Origin: Haemonchus contortus
Taxonomy: Eukaryota; Nematoda; Chromadorea; Rhabditida; Trichostrongylidae
Assembly: GCA_000469685.2 (NCBI GenBank)
Contig: LS997564.1
Span: 23,772,165-23,836,164 of the forward strand
Direction of reading: 5' to 3'
Length of the DNA stretch: 64,000 nt
A program made the position numbers and the translations under genes. Under the pieces are notes generated by a model. It made no database searches. It had not been told where the DNA came from and saw nothing but the letters and a program-made list of their open reading frames with translations. This document shows, piece after piece, positions 22,201 through 30,603 of the stretch. Numbering within the stretch: the first letter of the stretch is position 1; every line of letters starts with the position of its first letter.

Positions 22201-25200
22201 CAAGCGGAGACCTGAAAAGGCGATGATTTAATGAGGGTATATGAGCATCTGTAAATCCTCACTGGTGTTTCATTATTAGCTGCGACATTGGCTGCTTTCA
22301 TAGTCGGCCAGCCGGCCGGCCGGCATGCACGAGGCAGTGCTAGGGGGGAGGAGGGCGGCAGACGGTCGGTCAGCCCCTCGAGGGGCTGTAAACAAGGAGT
22401 GACAAGGTCGAAAACCATTTGTGCGAGCCCCTGGTTGTTTGGTTTTTGATCTTGTTCTTCTTTGTTTTCAACCCCTCGACCGAGCGTCTGCCGCCCTCCT
22501 TCCCCCTAGCACTGCCTCGTGCACGCCAGTCGGCCGGCCGGCGGACTATGAAAGCAGCCATTGGAAGTCAAAGTCACAACCGGCTTGACGTTCATTCTGC
22601 GCTTGCCATGCGATGAGCATCAAACGATCTTCTATCGTTTGCTGGCCAAATGTTCCATAGCATAAACATTCAATTGTCTTCTGGTTTTTCCTATATATTA
22701 AGCGTCACATTTCAACGAATTCTGTAAAAAACATTCCAGTGCCCACACTATCCAATGTTTTCACTTAGGTTTTCATGACCAGATCCTGTCATGAAGATCA
22801 AACTTTATTGCACAGATCAGCTCTTTTTGGACATTGCTGCTGAGTAAGTGATCAGAATGGTAGTCGAAAAGAGGTGTTTCCGGCTCCCTCTCCCTAATTC
22901 ATCTGAATGCTTCCGCATATGTGAAGTTCAGGAATGGCAACTCGATGTGCTAGTCATCTAAACTCTTCTTGCTGGTCGTCACCAGCACTAGTATACCCCT
23001 CTACAGCAATTCTGTGAATTTCTTTTCTACCCTTCTTACACTGTATGCCTTTCTGTTTGAATATCCTCACATGGGTATGTGGTTACTCCGGAAGGTCCCG
23101 CGGAAACGCTGGTTGTTTGGAAAGCAACCGGTCTCCATGTGAGATTTCCCGAATTAACTTGAAGTCCACTCGGATAATCTCTCACGAAGGGTGGTGGACG
23201 TGAAGACAAGACGAAAACTCTTAGCTCACGGAAGTGAGTAGCCCTTGAACACTGAATTGAATTTCGTTGGTGTGGGTAGCAACAAGTTAAGGTTTGATTT
23301 GTGCCGAGTTCGATAACATTCCGAACAAAATGCTTTCAGATCATAGAGTTTGACGATTAAGGACATAAACATGATCTAAGGACATTAAAGAACGTACCCA
23401 GGTTTTCAACTGCTATATTAAAAAGTATCATAAGAAGAAGAATGAGCTGAAAAACAGTTTCGGTGAGGAATGGAAATTGGAAAATTACGGTGATACTGAA
23501 TCCAAATTGGGAGTATTCACCAAATGAGATAAGAATGGCAAATTACCTCAACTGCAAGCTGTGAGGCATAAAACGCTGATTCCGAATCAGATCGTACTTC
23601 GAAATACGTGAAGATTCCCAAGAAGCAAATCACCATCACACCAATTGTCTGGAATGCGTGTACAGTGTAGGCCGATATCACGTTATATACTGGAAATTGC
23701 TTAAGCTCTCACCTCCAAAGAAAGTGCTACCGCTTTTAGAAAACTGTACGTATCCTGGCGCCTTTTTGCTCGACGAACATCCCTTCTGAAAAACACGATT
23801 GTTCAGCAAGTTCGGTAGCACCGGTACTGATGTATAGGCGGACAGAGAAGATTTATTAGTGGAGACGAACTGGATACAAATGATAACTAACGAACTATGG
23901 TAACATCAGATCAGATCCGAGAATTTAAAAGGCGGCCTTTAATTGACTGTGGTGGTAATAGCTGTAAGCCTACACACCTCCCCTTTTAATTATGAAGAAC
24001 ACATGTAGAGCTAACAAAACAACAAATTAGAACATGCTATGAGGAGTACGATTTCTCCTTCGGATCTACCATGAGTCGCGTGGTGAGTGGCGAGTCCGTA
24101 GTGAACGTCGCAGTCGCGGTGTCGACGGTGGAGTTGAGCTTTGGGCGTCTCCGTGATCCAGCGTCGTCAGGTTGAGTGGAGTTGCATCGTGCCGTTCACC
24201 GGCGTCGGATTATTTCTAATGACAACAGCTTGACGATGGTCCTTGGCGTAAACAGCATCATCCATGTCGAAGTGGCGGGGTTTGGCTCCTTGATGTCTGT
24301 TGAACTGATCCTCCATTTTGGTGTCCTATGTTGTGTTCTGAGGATGGCATTGTCAGGTCTAGTTCAGTACTAATACGACTGCCAAGAAAGCTTTCAGCCG
24401 GCGACAGATGATTTGGTCCGGATGGGCAGGGTGTCGACCGGTAGGCCATTAGATAAGCCCGAATTGCTTCTGTCGTTCCTCCCTCTTCGATTTGGTCAAT
24501 CCACTTTCGAACGTGTCCACGATGCGCTCTGCTTGTTCGTTGCTCTGTGAGTGAAAGGGATGAGATCGGACATGCGGCGGGAATCCACAAATGCTGCTGA
24601 AGTGAACTGGGTGCCGTTGTCCGTGATGAGTGTTTGCGGACTTGTGCGAAACTTTTGTCAGCACTTTGATTGTTGCCGACGTGGGGATTTGATTCATGTG
24701 GATCATCTCGCATTTAGAGAATCCACTCACGATGATGAGATAGAAGTTGCCGTCGAGGGTCCTGCGAAGTCGGCATGCACTCGAGCCCACGAAGTGAGTG
24801 GCTTCGGCCAAAATTGGAGCTCGGCCTTCACAGGATTTTCGGCAGTTTCTGACTAGCTTTTCTATATCTACTCCCATCTACGGCCAGTATACATAGCTGC
24901 GAGCCAGCATCTTCATTCTTGTTTAGCCTGGATGAGTTTTGTGGAGCGCTTGTAGTCAGCACGCATGATTCGGTGGTTGATAGTGACTCTCGTCGATTGT
25001 AGTATGGCCAGAAGGTAAGTTCCGGCTCACTTTTGGCCATGTTCCGATCGTATGTAGCCGATAACTTGAGTCAGAGTATGGTCTGCAGTAGAAGCGGCTT
25101 AGACGGACCTGAATGAGACCGGTAATTGATGGCAAGTATCCGTCACTTCGGCGCAGAGATCTGTAGAAGAATCAATAGATGCGAATTCTTTCTCGATCTG

Positions 25201-28200
25201 GCTGTACTTCTTCTGTGCTGGCGTAGAGCAAGGCTAGCATGGTAGACAGCTTTTCGTGTTTGCGTCTGCAGCGACGATAAGCGACAGAGCAGGGTCGTAG
25301 TGTGCAAGGAGGTCTGATTTGGAGTCTTTTTGATCCGACCAAAGCAGGATTGACATTCCGGTGACCATGTGAAGGCGGTGTCCTTCTTGGTGAGTGCGTC
25401 CAGTGGAGCGCATAGATTGTGCAGTTCACGGACAAATCCGTAGAAGTTGATCAATCCGAGAGGCTCTCAATTGGCTGACGTCTTTAGGTACTGGCATCGT
25501 CTGGATTGCTTCGATTTTAGTCGGGTCTGGTCTTTGGCGTCGATTATGAAGACAAGATAGCGGATTTTGGTGTGAGCACTTTTCCAAGCGGAGGAGGAAT
25601 CCAAAGGTTGAATTCGTTTGAAAACTGCCTCTAGGCGAGAGTTGTGCTGTTTTACCAGTGACAATGATATCGTCGAGATACGCTGGAGTACCATCCATTC
25701 CTGCAGTCAAGGTGTCCGTTTGTTGATGAAAAATAGCCAAAACCGCTTTCACTCCGAAGGATAAGAGATTGAGGCGATATAGGCCGCGATGCGTGTTGAT
25801 TGTGAGCAGCTGTCGGGATTCCTCGTCCATTTCTAGGCGTCGTTCAGGCCTGTAGAGAAGTCTGCACAAAGACGGATTTATCAATTCTTCTTCCGAACGA
25901 CGACTACCGGCGCGGCCCAGTCGGAGTGTTTGACCGGCGTCAGAACCTTTCCAGCTACCAGGCCATCGATTTCTTGGCTGATCCTCGGCTGAACAGCGTA
26001 TGGAACCGGACGACGGAAGACAGGAGTCGCGTCCGGCTTGAGCCTGAGCAATGCTTTTCTTTTTGTGCAGCACCCCAGTCTTAGGGCGAATAGAGCAGGA
26101 AAGTGTTTCCGAAGCCGTGTGGTAAGGGACGATCGTACGGTAGCCAGTGTAGAGTCGGAGGATATGGCACTGTGTCCTTATAATACTTCCATGAGGCGAT
26201 CGAAGAGCGGCTCGACCTGTGCACTCCATTAGAGTCCCAGTAGCGAAGTAGTGTCGGCCACATGACAGGTTCCATTTCCTCGGCGTCCAACAATGGCGAA
26301 TGCGCACTTAAAGTAGCCGCGAACATTGATTTCCTTGTTGTTTACGGATTTCAGCTTGAACAGCGGTGGCAGGAGTTTCGGACGGCTCACTGCGATCCAG
26401 TCCTTGTGAATCAGAAGGGTGACGTCTGCGCCTGTATCCAGGCGCATGCGCGCAGAGACTCCATTGATCTCCACAGCCCGGTAGATGCGTTTGATTGAAT
26501 CTATGTCGGCGATGGCGGAAGCGGCGATGACTTGGTTGGCCATTTTTCGCTTTTCTTAAGGTTGGAGGTTCTCTTTCTGCTTAAATTCCTGCAGATTCCC
26601 TTCTTGTGTCCGAGACGATTGTGTGCGTGACAGCGTTTTTCGATGAAGTCACACTCCTTCGCCCAATGGGGTCCTCCACAGTGGAAACAAGGCGAAGACG
26701 GTTCTCTGCTTTGACCCTTCTTGGCCTCCACCGCATTGATTTCGGATGGGGGTGCAGCTGGTGACAATGGTCTGCACATGAGCTTGGCGTCCTGTCGAAT
26801 ATCTGGGAGTTGCTGAATTTAAGTAATCCGAGAGTAATCCTGAAACTACGCTGACTTCCTTTGCTGAGCGTGAGTATGAATGTCGGCGTATCCGGGTGCC
26901 GCTAAGCCACAGATCCAGACGAGACATTTCATTTGTTCGGCAGTGATGGCGTTGAGTTCTGCCATTTCATGACGTCGATTCACTAACCCAGTATGGTCGC
27001 GGAGGCTTTCACCGTTTCACTGAGTTTTCAGGTAGGCGTAACGGCGGGCGAAGACTGACGTGTTGTGCCCGAACAGTTCCTGCAGTGTCTTCACAGCTTC
27101 CACGTGTGAGATCTCGGCTGCTTCCCTTGGAAGAATGTGGCTGGTGAAGGGGGCGTACGCAGGTGCATCGGGCTTCGATACAATGAGGAGCCTCTGCTGC
27201 TTCGTCGAGAGCGGCACCGTCTTGCGTAATGATGTCCTCGTAACGGCTGCACCAGACGTCGAAGGAGGTGCAAACATTTTCCCCATTTTCCGAGTCGTGC
27301 GTGAGCTCGAGCACCCGTGCAGACAGCGAGTTAGTGACGAACTCAGCTGATGTGGCGTGAGTAGTCATTGATGTGGATGTCATCGTCGAGAACATCCCTT
27401 GCATCTCCTTTATGACGGCTTGTAGCATCTTCTCCTGAGCTGCGGCTTGGGCACTGACCATGAGAATAGCACGTAATGTGTCAGCATTCATCGTAGTCGG
27501 CGTTGCTTAATAGAGTTGGCTGCTCGGCATAGTCGATCCTGATGGCCGGTTGATGTAGAGTCGAACGGAGAAAATTTGTTCGTGGAGACAAACTGGATAC
27601 CAATGAGAACTAGTGAAAAGGCCGGGTTTATATGTATAGTATTTGACCTGGTCAAATACTTTGGTCAAACTATGGTAACACCAGATCAAATCCTAGAAAA
27701 TGGCGCCTAAAAGGTTGTCTTTAATCGATTACGGTAGACTACTCGTGATAGCTGTAAGCCTACAACAGGTACCAGGTGTGAATTTCGACAGCAGACCAAC
27801 ACTTTATTCGATTGTGAGTCTTTTAATCGGTGTTTGTTTCAATTAGTTGAGCATATAGTGTGGATTCGCCTATGTTCGTATATGTGTAGGCTTCCCTCCT
27901 CACAATCAGGGTAGGACGAGCTTAACTTCACTCCTCTGCTCCGGCTCCTCCCTTTGAAGTCTAACATGCTAACCCAATGGCGGCTAACAGCAGTAGGTCC
28001 CGTCATGGTTGGATCACGAAAATAAAGAAGTGTTTTTTGACAACGTTATCACTAAAACCCAAGGCGACCTTTCTGTAGATAACCTGTACGACTGTGCTGC
28101 CTCTCGAAGAGGAGAAGTAATGGCTACTTTCTCCCAGTTTGGTCCTGTCTGTAATCTATTCACCTCCCACATGGGCCATCCCAAAATTAATTGTAGGAAG

Positions 28201-28640
28201 TGGATGAGGACAGCCGTGTTAGCAAGGGCTTGGGAGTCCAAAAGAGGTTCGTACGACCCTTTAATCACATGGTCACGAAAAATTGAGATGTTGCAAAAGT
28301 ACAAGTGCTCTCATCTCGTTACTCTGTTCAAAGAAGGTCTGCATTTTAGCAGAACGGGTAAGGATGAGGGTGAGGTGGAACAAAGGAAATTTTCGGTTTC
28401 TATACTGAGAGACCGTATTTCCTTGTGTCGTTGTGACCGAATCCTGTGTTAGGTCGCAAAGAGAAGCCAGAGTCAGAGGAGTGTTATGTCAAACATGCGA
28501 ATGTATTAAATGTGATAATGAAACTGCGGTTCATGAATATACCTTGTCATTTTCCTTGCTGCTACTACAGCCTGTGTTAATATAAGTCCCTCGCGTTCTC
28601 TTGCTCTTCTTGCAATGCTTTGTAACTGATCCATACTCAT
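16208..28640 (-). CDS. Host gene model: multi-exon membrane protein with Arg/Ser-rich tail (unidentified)
   Basis: Exons, in transcript order: 28646-28543, 23785-23713, 23648-23547, 23446-23398, 22211-22091, 21675-21415, then 18383-18261, 18140-18102, 18030-17947, 17207-17178, 16406-16296, 16225-16208. Phases agree across the first six (2/1, 0, 0, 1/2, 2/1) and across the last six (all 0). The two blocks do not join directly: exon 6 ends in phase 2 but exon 7 starts in phase 0, so an exon is missing, a splice site is mis-set, or these are two adjacent genes. Block one encodes a basic N-terminus, four hydrophobic segments and an acidic loop. Block two encodes a soluble region and an RS-rich tail. 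The family is not recognised. Introns hold gypsy, MITE and foldback insertions. Confidence 0.6.
16296..16406 (-). CDS. Host gene exon 11, Arg/Ser-rich
   Basis: Acceptor CATTTTCAG (plus-strand complement from 16407). In phase 0 it reads ISICAPIRPSANISSARRSY then SRRSSRSQRSDLSESSE, a short RS-type, presumably cytoplasmic and phosphorylatable, tail. The donor is either GAG|gttggt (16296) or CTA|gtgagg (16301). In another frame the same DNA reads as a hydrophobic helix. The phase of exon 17178-17207 favours the RS reading. Confidence 0.5.
17178..17207 (-). CDS. Host gene exon 10, 30-bp micro-exon
   Basis: Acceptor CATACTTACAG and donor GTAAAAGG flank ten codons, KAFRRSANLE, in phase 0. Both splice sites are good, but such a short exon could arise by chance. 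Its basic, Ser-containing composition matches the next exon. Confidence 0.4.
17947..18030 (-). CDS. Host gene exon 9
   Basis: Acceptor GTATTCTTCAG, donor GTAGGTCA. It has 28 codons in phase 0 beginning TNNRSFHMEYYVEDGVFVGS. Balanced composition, no stop and conforming splice sites support coding. The residue pattern (aromatic/acid alternation, GSGTE) suggests a beta-rich soluble segment. No family is recognised. Confidence 0.6.
18102..18140 (-). CDS. Host gene exon 8
   Basis: Acceptor CACATTCAG, donor GTGAGATG. It has 13 codons, DIRRLPDGTRFKT, phase 0 on both sides. It joins in frame to exons 7 and 9. Confidence 0.6.
18261..18383 (-). CDS. Host gene exon 7
   Basis: Acceptor GATTCTACAG, donor AAG|gtctgt (weak). 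It has 41 codons in phase 0, DTVPKPSKRPDKPGAVVLLF then QMDNIESDFYLGHHSSNLVLK. An overlapping frame from an acceptor at about 18464 (FNVRYTDFYQRFLASERF...) is open for about 45 codons to a stop and would match the phase of exon 6. If that frame is right, exon 6's gene would end here. I favour the frame that continues into exons 8 and 9. Confidence 0.5.
18861..18922 (+). other. tRNA-like segment in left inverted repeat
   Basis: GTGCAGCTGATAGGATGG resembles an A box, and GGTTCTATTCC (18904-18914) resembles a Pol III B box. A CAAGG/CCTTG stem flanks it like a T arm. The left copy's B box deviates at two positions. No full cloverleaf is apparent, so this is tRNA-derived, not a tRNA gene. Confidence 0.5.
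19957..20331. repeat. Nested foldback inside the inverted-repeat element
   Basis: Left arm 19957-20091 and right arm 20200-20331 are imperfect reverse complements (shared strings CGGAAGTAAGC, CAGCCCGTTTGGCCCTTCTG and GGAAAGTACGTGG), with a spacer of about 108 bp. It either inserted inside, or forms the core of, the larger element. Confidence 0.8.
20541..20606 (-). other. tRNA-like segment in right inverted repeat
   Basis: The minus strand reads GTGGCGCAGCTGATAGG (A-box-like), and GGTTCGACTCC (20558-20548) is an exact fit to the B-box consensus GGTTCGANTCC within a CAAGG-TTCGACT-CCTTG T-arm-like hairpin. It is the mirror of the segment at 18861. It could act as an internal Pol III promoter. 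Confidence 0.6.
21415..21675 (-). CDS. Host gene exon 6: acidic loop and fourth hydrophobic segment
   Basis: Acceptor TCTTTCAG at 21676. The phase from exon 5 sets a strongly acidic reading (GNGEPKDNDDDDLHHNDDDV) with the repeated motif LPED (three copies, spaced 6-7 residues), then QLKGGEYFYLLLLFFNILVI, a membrane segment. The proposed donor is CTTG|gtacgt. In a different frame the same exon reads as an almost pure Arg/Ser protamine-like or RS sequence, but the phases of the upstream exons do not allow it. Confidence 0.65.
22091..22211 (-). CDS. Host gene exon 5: third hydrophobic segment
   Basis: Acceptor CGCCTTTTCAG, donor GTGAGTTG. It adds two bases to the codon split in exon 4, then 39 codons, and leaves two bases. 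It codes LRLLLLLGFIVAFILNLLQV followed by GFFMLYNRHSPVCRHVFLF. A long helix and a short polar loop with one Cys are seen. Good splice signals at both ends. Confidence 0.75.
22290..22559. mobile_element. MITE with GGCC-rich palindromic ends
   Basis: Ends GGCTGCTTTCATAGTC and inverse GACTATGAAAGCAGCC, followed inward by GGCCGGCCGG blocks and by a longer inverted repeat (GTGCACGAGGCAGTGCTAGG, GGCGGCAGACG). Direct repeat ATT flanks it (22287-22289, 22560-22562). It is 270 bp and has no coding capacity. It has the same ends as 33651-33874. The 3-bp target repeat would suit a PIF/Harbinger-like mobiliser, which is only a guess. It lies in an intron of the host gene. Confidence 0.85.
23398..23446 (-). 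CDS. Host gene exon 4: second hydrophobic segment
   Basis: Acceptor GTTTTTCAG, donor GTACGTTC. It codes LILLLMILFNIAVENL plus one base, continuing the helix begun at the end of exon 3 (SQLAVE). Phase 0 in, 1 out, matching exon 5. Confidence 0.75.
23547..23648 (-). CDS. Host gene exon 3: end of first hydrophobic segment and loop
   Basis: Acceptor GCATTCCAG, donor GTAATTTG. It has 34 codons, phase 0 in and out: TIGVMVICFLGIFTYFEVRS then DSESAFYASQLAVE. It completes the first membrane helix and a short acidic loop. Confidence 0.78.
23713..23785 (-). CDS. Host gene exon 2: basic region and start of first helix
   Basis: Acceptor GTGTTTTTCAG, donor GTGAGAGC. One base completes the split codon from exon 1, then come 24 codons, RDVRRAKRRQDTYSFLKAVA then LSLE. 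The basic cluster directly before the helix predicts a cytoplasmic N-terminus. Confidence 0.78.
23828..23974 (-). repeat. 3' LTR of gypsy element (shortened)
   Basis: On the minus strand it starts TGTAGGCTTACAGCTA and ends ...TATACATCA. It shares most of its length with 27551-27764 but lacks about 60 bp in the middle. Confidence 0.85.
23975..23990 (-). other. Polypurine tract of gypsy element
   Basis: The minus strand AAAAGGGGAGGTG directly abuts the 3' LTR start TGTAGG. This is the usual second-strand primer and fixes the element's orientation. Confidence 0.8.
24258..25040 (-). pseudogene. Gypsy integrase (frameshifted)
   Basis: Overlapping frames 25040-24828, 24877-24449 and 24713-24258 carry an integrase zinc-finger remnant and core (NCRKSCEGRAPI, RRTLDGNFYLIIVSGFSKCE) plus FHSQSNEQAERIVDTF, in which the catalytic Glu region is preserved. 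The C-terminal AYLMAYRSTPCPSGPNHLSP is the conserved gypsy motif. Two or more frameshifts prevent translation. It would insert the cDNA. Confidence 0.82.
25143..26307 (-). pseudogene. Gypsy reverse transcriptase and RNase H (frameshifted)
   Basis: Frame 26307-25426 contains RLNLLSFGVKAVLAIFHQQT and the catalytic PAYLDDIIVTGK (YLDD box). The upstream RT fingers are out of frame (AEDQPRNRW... in place of the usual QEIDGLVAGK). Frame 25454-25143 carries the tether/RNase H start (NFYGFVRELHNLCAPLDALT, FTWSPECQSCF). Several single-base shifts are inferred. The active-site aspartates are retained, but the ORF is dead. Confidence 0.82.
26229..26543 (-). pseudogene. Gypsy aspartic protease
   Basis: The 104-codon frame has INGVSARMRLDTGADVTLLI, with the DTGA catalytic loop, and later GYFKCAFAIVGRRGNGTCHV. 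It sits between the zinc knuckles and RT as in the family. It would process Gag-Pol. Confidence 0.85.
26501..27491 (-). pseudogene. Gypsy Gag with zinc knuckle (frameshifted)
   Basis: The Gag frame starts at 27491 (MNADTLRAILMVSAQAAAQE). Reading then passes through shifted frames (27286-27017, 26927-26649) to 26779-26501, which has CFHCGGPHWAKEC and CHAHNRLGHKKGIC (a CCHC and a degenerate partner). The capsid part (DVWCSRYEDI) agrees with gypsy Gag. At least three shifts. Confidence 0.78.
27551..27764 (-). repeat. 5' LTR of gypsy element
   Basis: On the minus strand it starts TGTAGGCTTACAGCTATC and ends ...CTCTACATCA. It is 214 bp. The following bases, ACCGGCCATCAGG, occupy the primer site position but were not matched to a tRNA. 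Confidence 0.85.
27765..28542. other. Intron remainder with an unassigned open frame
   Basis: A plus-strand frame of 147 codons (28009-28452, MDHENKEVFFDNVITKTQGD...) lies here, antisense to the host gene and inside its intron. It has no recognised domain, no repeat match within the window and no clear splice sites. It could be a gene fragment or chance. The rest shows nothing. Confidence 0.3.
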
Positions 28641-28646
28641 ATATTT
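28543..28646 (-). CDS. Host gene exon 1: basic N-terminus
   Basis: Acceptor GTGTTTCAG at 28647, then AAATAT and ATG at 28640-28638. The proposed start is MSMDQLQSIARRARERE, followed by GLILTQAVVAARKMT, and the donor is AAG|gtatat. The acceptor six bases before the ATG fits spliced-leader trans-splicing, common in nematodes, so this may be the first exon. It ends in phase 2, completed by the single A that starts exon 2. A Lys/Arg-rich cytoplasmic helix is expected. Confidence 0.7.
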
Positions 28647-28920
28647 CTGAAACACATTGATACACACAATCCTCATCTCACACACTAATTACAGCGGTGT
28701 GAAGGTACAGTTCACGATAAATTTGAGTTATGTTGCTCAAGTAAAATTCAGGTAGTTACGGTGCAGTATAAAGCAAAACGGCAAAGAATTTGGAAAGTGT
28801 AGGGTTTTAGAAGAGTAGCAAGGAACTGAGTTGTGCGGGATTATGTGCGTGTGATTGTCTGCGTGTCTCCCGCATGGGCTGCTTCCTAACGCTCATGATG
28901 AATGGTGCAGGTCTGAAGGC

Positions 28921-28990
28921 ACAATTCACGATTAAAATTATTTCTAAAAGCCTCGCACAATTCACGATTAAAATTATTTCTAAAAGCCTC
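28921..28990 (+). repeat. 36-bp tandem duplication
   Basis: Two exact copies of a unit beginning ACAATTCACGATTAAAATTA lie end to end. A similar string (CAGCTCACGACAAAAAGTGG) occurs at about 53187, and a GTACAGTTCACGATAAA variant at about 28704, so the unit comes from the dispersed repeat family. Confidence 0.85.
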
Positions 28991-29099
28991 TATCTGTGAA
29001 CTGTGAACCCGAAGGATAGCGCATGGGACGATCTCAGATCGAAAAACGGTATAGGAAGGGCTTGATAAGGGCCCCTCAAAGCTAGTTCAGCCGACGTAC

Positions 29100-29380
29100 A
29101 GATCAAAGCGAACGAGCTCCCACGGCGGTGTAAAAGGGTTGCACTATTCGCACCTGGACGTGCACGTGACGCGCAGGCAGTTTATTGTAGCGAGCTGCAC
29201 GCACTGACAGACAAATTCGGCCAGCTCTTCCAAATACCCTTCCACGAAGCTTTTGTCGTCTCATCCCCGTCCAATCCCAATTCAAGTACTTCTTTGAAAA
29301 CTTGTACATCCCCTCCTTAAGGGTGTGTACGTCGGACAAGCCGGTTTTGGCGCCCTCATAACGTCCGGTCGATGTCATTT
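29100..29380 (-). repeat. Dispersed repeat copy (12230/53340 family)
   Basis: Contains GTTGCACTATTCGCACCTGGACG and GTAGCGAGCTGCACGCACTGACAGACAAATTCGG, parallel to GCGCTATTCGCACCAGGACG...GGCACGCACATTCGGGCAG at 53370-53440. The 91-codon minus-strand frame here is part of the repeat. Confidence 0.6.
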
Positions 29381-30400
29381 TTTGACTCTACCCATGACTC
29401 ACGTGCTATTTTCGGGGGCTACAAGTCCATTCTGATGGGAAGTGCCACAAACCAATTTATCGCGAACTATGACTTTAGGACCAATTTTCGCAGAAGGTGG
29501 ACGTGTCTTACTAATCGTTTCTAATACGACTATTTTTTGAGGTGTCTACGCTAATATCTATTTTCACCTTCCTTGCTTATTCCCAACTTTACCTTGATCG
29601 TCAACGTCACAAAAAAGCGGTTAGTGAAAGCACAGTATAAGAGGAGATGCCGGAAAAAGACGCCAATTTTTGTGTGAACTTTATGTAGGCTGTAGATAAA
29701 ATCATGTGCCGATAAGAGTTGCAGTGAAAGTAGACCCAGATCAGTTGAGAGGAGGCATTAGGGATTGATCACACAGTGATACGCTTCGGAAATTCAAATC
29801 GAGATTTCAAACTCCAGAAATGAAGGACCCTTTCTCACCAGGCTATTTCGAGTGTTTTGTGGCGAGACATGGAATCTTGCAATCAGACTAGCTACGTACC
29901 AAAATTGTCATATTTTTCTCCATGATGAGCGGTCAGTGTTGTTCGAAGGGTTAGTTGTTTTTGCTGCTTTGTTTTTTTTTTGAAAGTGTATTCATTTAGT
30001 GGTATGGTGTGTTCACGGACGTGCGAATGCATGTAGACCTTGTGCATGTGGTGTCGATGAGCGAAAATCTGCATCCAGATGGTGGTGATATACAGAAAGA
30101 CGACAAGGATCCGCATATACTAGTAGTGCAATTATCTTAGTAGCTTTTCCCTTTTAAGGTTTGTTATTAGCCTTTAACGATTGTCGTCGATTCTTGGCAC
30201 CAACTATTCATTATTAACAAAAACTAAGGCTTCATTATTAGCAAAAAGGACTTAGCCCATTGTTTTTTTACAGCTCATTATCAGCAGTTAACAGTTGTTA
30301 TCAAATTCCCTCGCCGAGTAAGTACGATCCTACTTATCTCACACCACCCAGAGACTCGGTCGCCAGTCGCTCGCGAGATGGGTCCGCGACCGTTCGCGCG
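29381..30400. other. No gene; repeat debris
   Basis: No supported frame. 30150-30340 contains the TTATTAGC...TATCA-type sequence also seen at 33950-34180, 37800-38200 and 40180-40560. Confidence 0.45.
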
Positions 30401-30408
30401 ACTGGTCG

Positions 30409-30426
30409 CCAGTCGCTAGCGACTGG
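30409..30426. repeat. 18-bp perfect palindrome
   Basis: CCAGTCGCTAGCGACTGG, within a run of related GGTCGCCAGTCGC words (30355-30430). Confidence 0.9.
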
Positions 30427-30483
30427 TCGAAGAGTATGAAAGATGCCAGTGGGCAACGGAACGTAAAAGGTATTCGTCGGTTT

Positions 30484-30501
30484 GCCCGGCTAATGCCGGG
30501 C
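30484..30501. repeat. GCCCGGCTAATGCCGGGC hairpin, dispersed
   Basis: Stem of seven pairs followed by TTCCTTCCTTCTT. Similar hairpins with the same downstream pyrimidine tract occur at about 8360, 36444-36462 and 39889-39905, marking one end of a short repeat family. Confidence 0.75.
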
Positions 30502-30603
30502 TTCCTTCCTTCTTCAATAAAGTTGTAGTAAACGGCTCACTCCCTACTCCGCCTTCAAACAAATGATATATCCCTGTACATGAAATTTGGCACAGAACGG
30601 TCA

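Larger units (their letters stand above)
23828..27764 (-). mobile_element. Ty3/gypsy-type LTR retrotransposon (degenerate)
   Basis: It runs leftward, between a 5' LTR (27764-27551) and a shorter 3' LTR (23974-23828), with a polypurine tract at 23990-23975. Domain order is Gag, zinc knuckles, protease, RT, RNase H, integrase, i.e. the gypsy order with integrase after RNase H. All frames are broken. No target duplication is clear. It is wholly inside the intron between host exons 1 and 2 and in the same orientation as that gene. Confidence 0.88.

Noticed and set aside
22311..22323. CpG-island promoter at the GGCC cluster
   Set aside because: The GC block is the terminal palindrome of a MITE, repeated at 33668.
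23828..27764. Endogenous virus with an envelope gene
   Set aside because: Domains end at integrase followed by the polypurine tract and LTR. No env-like frame is present.
28009..28452. 147-codon plus-strand ORF as a gene
   Set aside because: No domain, no splice partners, antisense in an intron. Not called.
29103..29378. 91-codon ORF as a conserved small protein
   Set aside because: It falls within a dispersed repeat that also occurs at 12230 and 53340.
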